Of a DNA stretch of 64,000 bases, positions 25,589-35,044 are shown piece by piece (within the stretch, counting starts at the first letter, position 1; each line of letters begins with the position of its first letter). The notes under the pieces were generated by a model. That model was not told where the DNA came from, ran no database searches, and saw only the letters and a list, made by a program, of their open reading frames with translations. A program made the translations under genes and the position numbers. This DNA is from Pseudomonas sp. GD04091 (GTDB lineage: Bacteria; Pseudomonadota; Gammaproteobacteria; Pseudomonadales; Pseudomonadaceae), in contig NZ_JAOEBG010000023.1 in NCBI RefSeq assembly GCF_029836165.1, positions 1 to 64,000 on the forward strand, written 5' to 3'.

Positions 25589-26257
25589 TTAACCGCGCTC
25601 CGGCTGGAAGCGCACGACGAACCCTTTCAGGCTGTGCTGGCGATTGATCACATCGCGCAGGCGCTCCGCCTCGGCCCGCTCGATCAACGGTCCGACGAAC
25701 ACCCGGTTCATGCCATCGGCCGAACGGATGTAGGCGTTGTAGCCCTGGCTGCGCAGGGTCTTCTGCAGGTTGTCGGCACCGGCCCGGTTGGACAGGCTGG
25801 CCAGCTGGATCGACCAGCTCACCGGCAGGCCATTGGCATCGATCTTGGACGGCGCGGCCTGCTTGGCCGTTGCGGCCGTCGCCGCGGGGGCGGTAGCCGG
25901 CGCAGGCGCCGGACGGGCCTCGGCCTTGGGCGTAGGCACTGGCGTCTGCGGCTTGGGCTGAGCTTGCGGCGCCGGAGCGATCGGCTGACTGGGCGTGGTG
26001 ACCGGCGCGGTGGACTCGTTGACCACCACCGGCGGCTGATCTCCCTGCTCCGGCAACGGTTGCGGCTCCGGCACCTGGACTGGCTCCACCTGCACCTGGG
26101 GCAGGCTTGGCATGGCGGGCGCTTGCGGCGCCTCGACGCGCACCTGGCGCATCTCGTCCTCGCGGGTAAACAGCATCGGCAGGAAGATCACCGCCAGCGC
26201 CACCAGCACCAACGCACCGACCATGCGCTGCTTCATCCCTTTATCCAGCACTGCCAT
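25589..26257 (-). CDS. dedD: SPOR-domain cell-division protein (DedD-like)
   Basis: The 222-residue protein has a short cytoplasmic start, one membrane helix (MVGALVLVALAVIFLPMLF) and a long Pro/Ala/Gln linker (about 40-145). A C-terminal SPOR domain (about 148-222) contains WSIQLASLSNRAGADNL and RVFVGPLIERAEAERL. SPOR domains bind denuded peptidoglycan at the septum. It overlaps folC by 17 bases, the folC-dedD-cvpA-purF order known from enterics and Pseudomonas. Confidence 0.9.
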   Translation of the reverse strand: MAVLDKGMKQRMVGALVLVALAVIFLPMLFTREDEMRQVRVEAPQAPAMPSLPQVQVEPVQVPEPQPLPEQGDQPPVVVNESTAPVTTPSQPIAPAPQAQPKPQTPVPTPKAEARPAPAPATAPAATAATAKQAAPSKIDANGLPVSWSIQLASLSNRAGADNLQKTLRSQGYNAYIRSADGMNRVFVGPLIERAEAERLRDVINRQHSLKGFVVRFQPERG

Positions 26258-27548
26258 CTACTCCATCCTCGGGGACCTGCCGCTCGAGCCAGGCCAGAGC
26301 CTCGCCGACGCAGAAAAACGAACCGAACAGCAGGATCTGATCATCCGCCGTTGCCTGGACGCACTGCCCCTCGAGGGCAGCGTCGACACTGGCGTAAGAC
26401 TTCACCGGCACGCCGAGGTTCGTCAAGGCCTGGGCCAGCTCCGTCACCGAGCGGCTGCGTGGCGTATCCAGCGGCGCCACCGCCCAGTCGTCGACCAGGC
26501 TGCGTAACGGCGCGAGCACCCCCTGCAGATCCTTGTCGGCCAGCAAGCCAAACACCGCCAAGCGCCGGCCCTTGACGGGACGTGCGGCCAAACGGCGCGC
26601 CAGGTATTCAGCGGCGTGCGGGTTGTGGCCGACATCCAGCAGCAACTCCACACGCTTACCACGGAACGACAGCGCTCGCCGGTCGAGACGGCCGGTGATA
26701 CGTGTATCCAGCAGGGCCTGGCGGACCTTGCAGGCATCCCACGGCAAATCCATCAGCAGGAACGCCTGCAGTGCCAGGGCGGCATTTTCCATGGGCAGGT
26801 CGAGCAGCGGCAGATCGTGCAGCTCCACGGGCGTCCCGTCAAGCTGGCAGCCCCGCCATTGCCAGTGCGTAGCGCTGCTCGCCAGGTCGAAATCACGGCC
26901 GCGCAGGAAGAATGGGCAATCCAGCTCACGCACCTTGTCCAGCAAGGGCCCGGGCGGATCCAGGTCACCGCACAACGCCGGCTTGCCCTGACGGAAGATC
27001 CCGGCCTTTTCGAAGGCCACCGACTCACGGGTATCGCCCAGGTAATCAGCGTGGTCGACACCGATGCTGGTGACCAGCGAAACGTCGGCATCCACCAGGT
27101 TGACTGCGTCGAGCCGGCCACCCAGGCCCACTTCGAGCACCACGGCATCCAGCGCCGACTGCCTGAACAGCCAGAACGCCGCCAGGGTACCCATTTCGAA
27201 ATAGGTCAGCGAGATCTCGCCACGTGCGGCCTCCACGGCAGCGAACGCTTCACACAGGCGCTCATCAGTGGCCTCGCGGTCGTCGATCAGCACCCGTTCG
27301 TTGTAACGCAGCAGGTGTGGCGAGCTGTACACCCCGACCTTGAGCCCCTGGGCCCGCAGCAACGACGCCACGAAGGCGCACGTCGAGCCCTTGCCGTTGG
27401 TGCCGGTCACCGTCACCACCCGCGGTGCCAACCGACCCAGGCCAAGGCGCGCCAGCACTTGCTGCGAGCGCTCCAGCCCCATGTCGATGGCCGAAGGGTG
27501 CAACTGTTCGAGGTAGGCGAGCCAGTCGCCCAGGCTGCGCTGGTTCAT
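26241..27548 (-). CDS. folC: Bifunctional dihydrofolate synthase / folylpolyglutamate synthase
   Basis: The 435-residue Mur-ligase-type enzyme has the P-loop VTGTNGKGST, then GVYSSPHLL and GLGGRLDAVN. It makes dihydrofolate from dihydropteroate and extends the glutamate tail. Its ATG shares one base with the accD stop (TGATG), indicating translational coupling; a GTG one codon upstream is also possible. Confidence 0.96.
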   Translation of the reverse strand: MNQRSLGDWLAYLEQLHPSAIDMGLERSQQVLARLGLGRLAPRVVTVTGTNGKGSTCAFVASLLRAQGLKVGVYSSPHLLRYNERVLIDDREATDERLCEAFAAVEAARGEISLTYFEMGTLAAFWLFRQSALDAVVLEVGLGGRLDAVNLVDADVSLVTSIGVDHADYLGDTRESVAFEKAGIFRQGKPALCGDLDPPGPLLDKVRELDCPFFLRGRDFDLASSATHWQWRGCQLDGTPVELHDLPLLDLPMENAALALQAFLLMDLPWDACKVRQALLDTRITGRLDRRALSFRGKRVELLLDVGHNPHAAEYLARRLAARPVKGRRLAVFGLLADKDLQGVLAPLRSLVDDWAVAPLDTPRSRSVTELAQALTNLGVPVKSYASVDAALEGQCVQATADDQILLFGSFFCVGEALAWLERQVPEDGVDGSAG

Positions 27549-28441
27549 CACGCGACCGCGGCGACCTCTTTGGCCTCTTCCGGGGTAGCCTGGCCGGTCA
27601 TCTGCGCCAACAGGCGAGCCAGGCGCGGACGCAGCTCGTCACGGGAGATGATCAGGTCGATGGCACCGTGCTCCAGCAGGAACTCGCTGCGCTGGAAGCC
27701 TTCCGGCAGTTTCTCGCGCACGGTCTGCTCGATCACGCGCGGACCGGCGAAGCCGATCAGTGCCTTCGGCTCGCCGACGATCACGTCGCCCAGCATGGCC
27801 AGGCTGGCGGAAACACCGCCGTAGACCGGATCGGTCAGGACGGAAATGAACGGAATGCCTTCTTCGCGCAGACGCGCCAGCACGGCGGAGGTCTTGGCCA
27901 TCTGCATCAGCGAGATCAACGCTTCCTGCATACGCGCGCCACCGGAGGCGGAGAAGCAGACCATCGGGCAACGGTGCTCCAGGGCGTAGTTCGCGGCGCG
28001 CACGAAACGCTCGCCGACGACGGCACCCATGGAACCGCCCATGAAGGAGAACTCGAAGGCGCTGGCCACGATCGGCATGCCCATCAGGGTACCGCTCATG
28101 GAGATCAGCGCGTCCTTCTCGCCGGTCTGCTTCTGCGCGGCGGTCAGGCGGTCCTTGTACTTCTTGCCATCACGGAACTTGAGGCGGTCGACCGGCTCCA
28201 GCTCGGCACCCAGTTCGGCGCGGCCATCCTGATCGAGGAAGATGTCGATGCGCGCACGTGCGCCGATGCGCATGTGGTGGTTGCACTTGGGGCAGACGTC
28301 GAGGGTCTTTTCCAGCTCCGGACGGTACAGCACGGCCTCGCAGGACGGGCACTTGTGCCACAGCCCTTCCGGCACCGAGCTCTTCTTCACCTCGGAACGC
28401 ATGATCGAAGGGATCAGTTTGTCTACCAACCAGTTGCTCAT
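27548..28441 (-). CDS. accD: Acetyl-CoA carboxylase carboxyltransferase subunit beta
   Basis: The 297-residue protein starts at MSNWLVDKL and has the N-terminal zinc ribbon CPSC with CPKC 16 residues on, at about residues 31-53. The carboxyltransferase core includes FSASGGARMQE and DPVYGGVSASLAMLGD. It works with AccA to transfer carboxyl from biotin to acetyl-CoA, the first step of fatty-acid synthesis. It is followed directly by folC. Confidence 0.97.
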   Translation of the reverse strand: MSNWLVDKLIPSIMRSEVKKSSVPEGLWHKCPSCEAVLYRPELEKTLDVCPKCNHHMRIGARARIDIFLDQDGRAELGAELEPVDRLKFRDGKKYKDRLTAAQKQTGEKDALISMSGTLMGMPIVASAFEFSFMGGSMGAVVGERFVRAANYALEHRCPMVCFSASGGARMQEALISLMQMAKTSAVLARLREEGIPFISVLTDPVYGGVSASLAMLGDVIVGEPKALIGFAGPRVIEQTVREKLPEGFQRSEFLLEHGAIDLIISRDELRPRLARLLAQMTGQATPEEAKEVAAVA

Positions 28442-28660
28442 GCTTTTCTTCTCCAGTATTGGCCGGGGAAGCCTTTTCGGCCCCACCCCGCCCTTGAGCT
28501 CAAATTCTTCTGCAAAGCGACGACGGGCCGGCCATGGCATCACCACGCACCGCCCCATCTCCAATATTTTCCCGGAATGCCATCCGCGCTGGCGCGGCCT
28601 GGCAGCACCGGGCTGCGAAAGCTATGGACGATGGCGCGCGGCCAGCCGTCACATCGACGT

Positions 28661-29281
28661 TCAAGCCTGCCTGACCGCACGCATGAAGGCGTCGATCTTA
28701 TCGGCGTCCTTGATGCCCTTGGCCTGCTCGACACCGCCACTGACATCCACCGCGTAGGGCCGCACCTGGCGGATGGCCTCGGCGACATTGTCGGCCGACA
28801 GACCGCCCGCGAGGATGATCGGCTTGCTCAGGCGCGACGGTATCAATGACCAGTCGAAGGATTCGCCGGTTCCCCCCGGCACGCCCGGCACATAGGCATC
28901 CAGCAGAATGCCGCGGGCGCCCGAGTAATGCTGGCAGGCCGCCTCCAGGTCATCACCGGGACGTACGCGCAAGGCCTTGATCCAGGGACGGTGGTAACCC
29001 TCGCAATCGGCCGGGGTTTCATCGCCGTGGAACTGTAGCAGGTCCAGCTGAACGACTTCGAGGATCTCGTTGAGCTCACAACGCGGGGCATTGACGAACA
29101 GACCCACGGTGGTGACGAACGGTGGCAGCGCGTTGATGATCGCCCGCGCCTGGCGCACGTCCACCGCCCGCGGGCTTTTCGCATAGAAGACGAAGCCGAG
29201 GGCGTCGGCACCCGCCTCGACGGCGGCCAGGGCATCCTCGATGCGAGTAATCCCGCAGATCTTGCTGCGAACGTAGCTCAT
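28661..29281 (-). CDS. trpF: Phosphoribosylanthranilate isomerase
   Basis: The 206-residue TIM barrel begins MSYVRSKICGITR, with the catalytic Cys in KICGIT. Near its end it has LAGGLSADNVAEAI and VDVSGGVE, the phosphate-binding end. It converts phosphoribosylanthranilate into CdRP in tryptophan synthesis. It sits alone between truA and accD, as in other pseudomonads where trpF is separated from the other trp genes. Confidence 0.96.
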   Translation of the reverse strand: MSYVRSKICGITRIEDALAAVEAGADALGFVFYAKSPRAVDVRQARAIINALPPFVTTVGLFVNAPRCELNEILEVVQLDLLQFHGDETPADCEGYHRPWIKALRVRPGDDLEAACQHYSGARGILLDAYVPGVPGGTGESFDWSLIPSRLSKPIILAGGLSADNVAEAIRQVRPYAVDVSGGVEQAKGIKDADKIDAFMRAVRQA

Positions 29282-29340
29282 GGACGGCGAACCTTGAGTG
29301 ATCGGGAAAGCGCCGATGGTAGCAAATGACTTTTGCCCCG

Positions 29341-30195
29341 TCAGTGCGCCAGCGCCTCGTAACCGGTAAGAAAGTGTGGGCCGATGTAACGCTGCGGCAA
29401 CGCGTATTCTTCCGGGTACTCCACCTGCACCAGGTACAGCCCGTAGGGATGCGCGGTGACGCCGCCCTCGCGGCGGTTGCGCCCCTCCAGCACTTCGCGG
29501 GCCCACTCCACCGGGCGCTCGCCGGCACCGATGGTCATCAGCACCCCGGCGATGTTGCGCACCATGTGATGGAGAAACGCCGTGGCGCGCACGTCCAGCA
29601 CGATCATCTGGCCGTGGCGGGTGACGCGCAGATGGTGGATATGCTTGATCGGCGACTTGGCCTGGCACTGGCTGGCGCGAAAGGCGCTGAAGTCGTGGGT
29701 GCCCAGCAGGTATTGCGCCGCCAGGGCCATGCGCTCGACATCCAGCGGCCGATGGTTCCAGGTCACTTCTTCGGCCAGGTGCGCCGGGCGGATCGGGTCG
29801 TTGTAGATGACGTAGCGGTAGCGCCGGGCGGTGGCCTTGAAGCGGGCATGAAAATGCGCCGGCATGGGCGCCGCCCAGACCACGCTGATATCGTGGGGCA
29901 GGTTGAAGTTGCTGCCCAGGGTCCAGGCGCGCTCATCGCGCACGGCGCGAGTATCGAAGTGCACGATCTGCCCGCAACCGTGGACGCCGGCATCGGTACG
30001 CCCGGCGCAGATCACCGAAATCGGCTCGTCGGCCACTTTCGACAGCGCCTGCTCCAGGGCCTGCTGGACACTGGGCACGCCACTGGCTTGGCGCTGCCAG
30101 CCGCGATAGCGCGAACCCTTGTATTCCACGCCCAGGGCGATGCGCGTGTAGCCTTCGGCTGCCGACTCGGCGGCGGCGGTGTCGATGATGTCCAA
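29341..30195 (-). CDS. truA: tRNA pseudouridine(38-40) synthase
   Basis: The 284-residue enzyme has the catalytic motif CAGRTDAGVHG with the key Asp, the N-terminal ALGVEYKGSRYRGWQRQ and FLHHMVRNIAG. It modifies uridines in the anticodon arm of many tRNAs. The only start that gives the usual N-terminus is TTG (MDIIDTAAAES); no ATG lies nearby. It is downstream of fimV and separated from it by REP-like sequence. Confidence 0.93.
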   Translation of the reverse strand: MDIIDTAAAESAAEGYTRIALGVEYKGSRYRGWQRQASGVPSVQQALEQALSKVADEPISVICAGRTDAGVHGCGQIVHFDTRAVRDERAWTLGSNFNLPHDISVVWAAPMPAHFHARFKATARRYRYVIYNDPIRPAHLAEEVTWNHRPLDVERMALAAQYLLGTHDFSAFRASQCQAKSPIKHIHHLRVTRHGQMIVLDVRATAFLHHMVRNIAGVLMTIGAGERPVEWAREVLEGRNRREGGVTAHPYGLYLVQVEYPEEYALPQRYIGPHFLTGYEALAH

Positions 30196-30262
30196 GAGCG
30201 GGAAACCTGATGATGAAACGAAAGGCGCGAGTATACCGGCAAACCGCGCAGAGGCCGAAATG

Positions 30263-30315
30263 ATCGCGGGGCAAGCCCACTCCCACGGCAGGCGTGAGAG
30301 CCGACTTGCCCCGCG
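30263..30315. repeat. REP-type inverted repeat
   Basis: TCGCGGGGCAAGCC is followed within about 30 bases by its inverse CTTGCCCCGCG. The same core occurs at 37374-37400 and 44539-44602. It lies between fimV and truA and may act as an attenuator. Confidence 0.7.
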
Positions 30316-30330
30316 CTGGGTACCGCCGCC

Positions 30331-32943
30331 TCAGACCAGCCGCGACAACATATCGTTGGCTTCCTGGCGCTGGTTGTCGTCGCCGTCCTTGACCACTTCA
30401 TCGAGAATGTCGCGGGCGCCCTGATGGTCGCCCATGTCGATGTAGGCACGGGCCAGGTCGAGCTTGGTGGCCACCTCGTCGGCGCCGGAGAAGAAGTCGA
30501 AGTCCAGGTCGTCCAGCGGCTCCGGTTCCAGCGCGGCGTCCTCGGCGGTGAAGTGCGGCTCGAGCGACGGGGTCTCGAGGTTCTGCGACAGCTTGTCGAG
30601 TTCGGCGTTGACGTCGTCCAGCTCGGAGGCGAAGTGCTTCGCCGCTGGCGATTCGTCGTCCAGTGACAACGACAGGTCGAAGTCCTCGGGCAGCTCCAGC
30701 TCGGAGATCGGGTCGAATTCCGGGATGGCCTCGAACGCCGCGAGCTCGGCCGCCACGTCCACCGCGCCGCCTTCGACCGGGGCTGCCGGCTCCGTGACGT
30801 CCAGGTCGAAATCAGCCAGGTCGTCGACATTCTGCGGGGTGGCCTGGGCCTGGGCGAGCAGCGCCTCGAAATCATCATCGGCATCGGGCTCAGCCGGCGT
30901 GGCCTCGACCTGGGATGGCGTTTCGGCCTGGACAACGTCGTCCAGCGTCGACGGTTCGAGATGATCGTCCGCAGGCAGGTCGTCGCCCAGGCTGAGATCG
31001 AAGGCGCTGTCCAGATCGCCTGCTTCGATGGCCGGGGCCACCACCGGTGCAGGCTCCTGCTCCACCTGCGGCTCAGGCGTCACCTCGGCAACTGGCGGCT
31101 CGTCTTCCTGCAGGAGCTCCTGGACGTACTGCTCATCCATCTCCGCGGCCAGCGCCGCAGCCCCCGCCGCGACGGCGGCGACCCCCAGCATTGCCGGGAA
31201 ACGCTCCTTCAGCGCGCTGACTTCGGCCTGGTTTTCTTCGCTGGCCGCCAGCTTGCGCTCCTGACCGGCGAAGGCATCCTGATCGCCCTGGCGGGCGTAG
31301 ACCTCCATCAGCTTCAGGCGCAGGTCGCTACGCTGGGGCTCGGAGGCCACAGCCGCCTCCAGCAGGTCGGCGGCATGATTGAGGCGGCCACGGGCCAGAC
31401 TTTCGTCAACCTCGGCCAGCAGTGCGGCGCGCGGATCCGCCTCGCTCACAACGTCTTCGACGGGTGCCGGTGGCACAGGTTTCTCGGCGGCAACAGCGGC
31501 GGCGGCCGAAGCGGCCACCACGGCAGGCGCCAGAGTCACGCTGGGCGCCGAGACGTCGAGGCCCTCGAAGCTGCTCGGCGGCAGGTCAAGGTCGGGGCTG
31601 CGCTCGCCCTCCTCGACCAGGGCGCGGGCCATGCGCAGGTGTTTCTCGGCTTCCTGCTGGGCCTTGCGCTTGCGCGCCAGGAGCAGGAGCAGCAACAACA
31701 GGACAAGGAATGCCGATCCGGCGATCAGCCCCAGCAGCAACGGGTTGCCCATGAGCTGGTCGACCATGCCGGGCTCTTCGCCGGCAGGCGCTTCGGCCGC
31801 CGGCTCCTGCGGTGCGGTGTCGGCAGCCGCCGGCGCCGGGCTGACCACCGGTTCGGCGGGTGTCAGCTGGGCATTGACGGCTGGTTGTGCCGGCGCCGGC
31901 TCCCCCGAGAGTGCGGTGGCCGGTGACTGTGGCGCCACCGCGCCTTGTGCCTCCAGGCGCGCCAGCTGGTCGTTCTTGAGCTCGATCAGACGCTGCAGCT
32001 TGTCCAGCTGGCTCTGCAGGTCAGTCATGCGGCTCTTGAGCTCATCGTTGTCGCGGCGGCTGGTATCGAGGCTTTCCTGGGCCACCGCCAGCTTGTCGTT
32101 GAGCGCCTTGGCGTCACCGGCCGCGCCCTTGGCGTCTGGCGAGACCAGGCGCAGGTTGTCGCCCTGAGCGATACGGGCCGGCGCCGCGCCCGCTTCACCG
32201 CGACGGGTGGCATCCAGCTGCCGGGCACGCGGCCCGAGGCGTCGGCCCTCACGCCAGGCGGCGTACTGTTCGGCGACCTCGCGATTGGCGTCGGCCGGGG
32301 GAAGGCTCTGCACCTGTTGCTGGTCGGGCAGACGCAGCACCTGCCCGGTCTTGAGCTGGTTGATGTTGTTGCCGATGAACGCGTCCGGGTTCAGCGCCTG
32401 GATCGCCAGCATGGTCTGCTGGATCGACCCGCCGTGGGTGTTGCGCGCGGCAATTTGCCAGAGCGTGTCGCGGCGCCTGGTGGTGTAGCTGCCGGCGCTC
32501 ACCGCCGGGTTGATGTTGGCCTGGGAAGGTTGGCCGCCCTGGGCCTGCGCCTGGTCGAGCAACACGCTGTAGTCGCGCAACAGACGGCCCTGCGGCCACA
32601 TCACCTGAACCAGGAACTTGACCATCGGCTCCGGAAGCGCCTTGCTGGAGGTGACCCGCAGCACGCTCTTGCCGTTGGGGTTGATCACGGGCGTGAACGT
32701 CAGGTCTTCGAGGTAAGGCGGGAAGGCCACCCCGGCCTTGGCGAACTCTTCCGGCGACGCCAGGCTTGGCGCCATCTCCGCCGCGGTGAGGTCGCGCACG
32801 TCGAGCAGTTCGATCTCGGCATCCAGCGGCTGGTTCTGCGCCGACTTGAGGGTCAGCTCCCCCAACCCCAGAGCGTTCGCCACGCCGGACGACAGCGCCG
32901 AGGCTGCCGCGATGGCCAGAACCAGTTTGCGAATTCGAAGCAT
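30331..32943 (-). CDS. fimV: FimV/HubP-family polar landmark protein with LysM domain
   Basis: The 870-residue protein has a signal peptide (to about residue 24), an N-terminal FimV domain (LGLGELTLKSAQNQPLDAEIELL), and a LysM peptidoglycan-binding motif around 150-205 (YTTRRRDTLWQIAARNT). A coiled-coil region follows (about 285-330), then one membrane helix (LLGLIAGSAFLVLLLLLLLLA, about 405-425). A long acidic cytoplasmic part with TPR-like repeats ends in the conserved C-terminal FimV motif (ATKLDLARAYIDMGD, then ARDILDEVVKDGD). It organises the cell pole and type IV pili. It lies next to usg and asd as in P. aeruginosa. Confidence 0.95.
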   Translation of the reverse strand: MLRIRKLVLAIAAASALSSGVANALGLGELTLKSAQNQPLDAEIELLDVRDLTAAEMAPSLASPEEFAKAGVAFPPYLEDLTFTPVINPNGKSVLRVTSSKALPEPMVKFLVQVMWPQGRLLRDYSVLLDQAQAQGGQPSQANINPAVSAGSYTTRRRDTLWQIAARNTHGGSIQQTMLAIQALNPDAFIGNNINQLKTGQVLRLPDQQQVQSLPPADANREVAEQYAAWREGRRLGPRARQLDATRRGEAGAAPARIAQGDNLRLVSPDAKGAAGDAKALNDKLAVAQESLDTSRRDNDELKSRMTDLQSQLDKLQRLIELKNDQLARLEAQGAVAPQSPATALSGEPAPAQPAVNAQLTPAEPVVSPAPAAADTAPQEPAAEAPAGEEPGMVDQLMGNPLLLGLIAGSAFLVLLLLLLLLARKRKAQQEAEKHLRMARALVEEGERSPDLDLPPSSFEGLDVSAPSVTLAPAVVAASAAAAVAAEKPVPPAPVEDVVSEADPRAALLAEVDESLARGRLNHAADLLEAAVASEPQRSDLRLKLMEVYARQGDQDAFAGQERKLAASEENQAEVSALKERFPAMLGVAAVAAGAAALAAEMDEQYVQELLQEDEPPVAEVTPEPQVEQEPAPVVAPAIEAGDLDSAFDLSLGDDLPADDHLEPSTLDDVVQAETPSQVEATPAEPDADDDFEALLAQAQATPQNVDDLADFDLDVTEPAAPVEGGAVDVAAELAAFEAIPEFDPISELELPEDFDLSLSLDDESPAAKHFASELDDVNAELDKLSQNLETPSLEPHFTAEDAALEPEPLDDLDFDFFSGADEVATKLDLARAYIDMGDHQGARDILDEVVKDGDDNQRQEANDMLSRLV

Positions 32944-33014
32944 GAACTCTTCCCTTGTATGAACCGTCCCGAAAACCCTGTTGCGGCGTAGGACAAAATT
33001 GCTCGCAGTATCTT

Positions 33015-34019
33015 TTACGCCATGTGTTTTATCAACAATTGCGCCGTCTGCACGGCGTTCAGCGCCGCGCCTTTGCGCACGTTGTCGGTGGTCAGCCAGA
33101 GGTTGAGTTGTTCCGGCTCGTCGACACCGCCACGTACACGACCAACATAGACCACGTCCTGGCCCACTGCGTCACCGACCGGCGTCGGATAATCGCCCGG
33201 CTCGACCAGTTCGATGCCGTCGGCGGCTTCCAGCGCGGCATTGACGGCTGCCAGATCGACCGGACGACGGCTCTGCACCGCCACACTGAAGCTATCGCCG
33301 AAGAATACCGGGACTTGAATGCAGGTCACGGAAATCTTCAATTGCGCCAGCTCGAGCACCTGGCGCAGCTCGTGGACCAGGCGACGCTCCACGGGCGTAT
33401 GGCCCTGCTCGTCGGGCGTACCGACCTGGGGCAACAGGTTGAACGCCACCTGGCGATCGAAGAACCGCGGTTCCAGCGGCCGCGCGTTGAGCAGTTCGGC
33501 GGTCTGCCGGGCGAGTTCGCTGACCGCCTCCCTGCCCTGCTCCGAAACGGCCAGGCAGGCATTGACCTGGATCCGCTCGATATCGAGCAGGCCCTTGAGC
33601 GGCGCCAGCGCCACGGCCAGGGCTACCGCGCCGGCGCTCGGACTGGTGACCAGCGCTGGCTGCGGCAGTTCGGCGATGCGCTCGCCGTTGGCTTCCGGGA
33701 CCAGTGCCGTGGCACCGTCCAGGGCGCCGGACAGGTCGATCACCGCGCAACCGGCAGCAATGGCCTTGGGCGCGAAACTGCGGCTGACGGCAGGGCTGGC
33801 GGCGAAGAACACCAGCTTGACCTGCGCGAAGTCGAAACTGTCCACTTCGCGGACTTTCAGCTTCTTGCCCGCGAACATGACGCTGCTGCCGGCGGATTCC
33901 ATGCTGGCCAGCAAGTGCAGGGTGGAGACCGGGAAGGCGGCTTCCTCGAGGATCTGGACGAGAGACTCACCGACGGTGCCGGTGGCGCCTACTACGGCGA
34001 TGTCTAGGGCGGTGGGCAT
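33015..34019 (-). CDS. usg: USG-1-type aspartate-semialdehyde dehydrogenase paralogue without active-site Cys
   Basis: The 334-residue protein has the Asd fold: VVGATGTVGESLVQIL for NADP binding and the central EPRFFDRQVAFNLLPQ. Where active enzymes have NC(S/T), it reads TSPSAGAVAL, so the nucleophilic Cys is absent. This matches the USG-1 homologues that lie beside asd in Pseudomonas. It therefore probably does not catalyse the Asd reaction. The role is unknown. It is separated from true asd by a 1-kb repeat-rich region. Confidence 0.9.
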   Translation of the reverse strand: MPTALDIAVVGATGTVGESLVQILEEAAFPVSTLHLLASMESAGSSVMFAGKKLKVREVDSFDFAQVKLVFFAASPAVSRSFAPKAIAAGCAVIDLSGALDGATALVPEANGERIAELPQPALVTSPSAGAVALAVALAPLKGLLDIERIQVNACLAVSEQGREAVSELARQTAELLNARPLEPRFFDRQVAFNLLPQVGTPDEQGHTPVERRLVHELRQVLELAQLKISVTCIQVPVFFGDSFSVAVQSRRPVDLAAVNAALEAADGIELVEPGDYPTPVGDAVGQDVVYVGRVRGGVDEPEQLNLWLTTDNVRKGAALNAVQTAQLLIKHMA

Positions 34020-34160
34020 GGGATCGGTTTCCTTCTGCGGGTACGGCGGGGAGCGGCACTTTACTTGGATTGTAGGGTGGGTGATAGCTTCGGCTTCGGC
34101 TTCGAGAGCGTTGGTTTTGATACTTGTATGCGCATTCGTTGGCGATGGCGACGCATAGTC

Positions 34161-34388
34161 ACCTTTTCGCCTTTACGGCGACCTTCTTTTGCACGCGGGC
34201 AAAAGAAGGCAAAAACCGCTGACTCCATTCATCCGGCCCCTACGCTTCGCTCCGGGGTTCCCTCGCTCCGTTCTTGCTCCCGTGGGTACCGCGCTGAACG
34301 CCCCATCCTGGGGCGCAGCGCTCGACGGCCATCCGTGGCCGTCGCCCCACTACGCAAGAACTCCGCTCGGCCTCCTGAAGTCGCAATT
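34161..34388. repeat. Left arm of a large imperfect inverted repeat
   Basis: About 228 bases, matching the reverse complement of 34677-34895 along most of its length. Shared blocks include CATCCGGCCCCTACGCTTCG, CTCGACGGCCATCC and CTCGGCCTCCTGAA. Both arms contain smaller hairpins such as CTTCTTTTGC...GCAAAAGAAG. No coding frame is supported. It lies between usg and asd. Confidence 0.85.
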
Positions 34389-34417
34389 TGTGTTGCCTGA
34401 ACTATTGCGCGCTTAGA

Positions 34418-34492
<75 letters not shown>

Positions 34493-34494
34493 AA

Positions 34495-34546
34495 ATGAAA
34501 TGAAATGAAATGAAATGAAACGAAATGAAATGAAACGGAAAACTTA
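34495..34546. repeat. (GAAAT/GAAAC)n pentanucleotide repeat, about 10 units
   Basis: The tract follows the hexamer tract after two bases and varies only in the last base of each unit (T or C). It contrasts sharply with the GC-rich surroundings. Confidence 0.85.
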
Positions 34547-34676
34547 AACTATTTTTAACAGTTATTTATATCGTGGTTGCTCTTGCCCTTTCGCGGGCAA
34601 GCCCGCGAATTTGGTCTTGAGATCGCACAGTTACAACTAGCGACAGCTGCGTCAACCTAGGCGCCGCCCGTAACTT

Positions 34677-34895
34677 GCGCGATTTCAGGAGGCCGAGCGC
34701 AGGCCTTGCGGAGGGAGGCGACGGCCATGGATGGCCGTCGAGCACTGCGGGCCATGGATGGCCCGTCAGTGCGGTCCTCCCGGGAGCAAGGCCGGAGCGA
34801 GGGTACCCCGGAGCGAAGCGTAGGGGCCGGATGAATGAGCGCGCGGTTTTGCTTACTTTTGCCAAGACAAAAGTAAGTCGCCGCAAGGCGAAACA
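34677..34895. repeat. Right arm of the large imperfect inverted repeat
   Basis: Reverse-complement partner of 34161-34388. Differences are spread along its length and the arms have drifted (for example an extra GGCCATGGATGGCCC-type block in this arm), so the two copies are old or independently inserted members of one family. The 290 bases between the arms hold the microsatellites and an AT-rich stretch. Confidence 0.85.
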
Positions 34896-34983
34896 GCGAT
34901 ATCAGCGTCGCCGCTGAAAATTAGTCCAAACAATGCCCTCAAAACAACAACCAACAACCAACAACCAACAAACCTGCCCCAAT

Positions 34984-35015
34984 AAAAAACCCGCGCCACT
35001 CTCGCGACACGGGTT
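34984..35015 (-). terminator. Rho-independent terminator of asd
   Basis: On the minus strand AACCCG pairs with CGGGTT and is followed by TTTTTTATT, about 30 bases after the asd stop. Confidence 0.75.
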
Positions 35016-35044
35016 CTTCGACAGCCCAGTTCAAACCAGACCGA

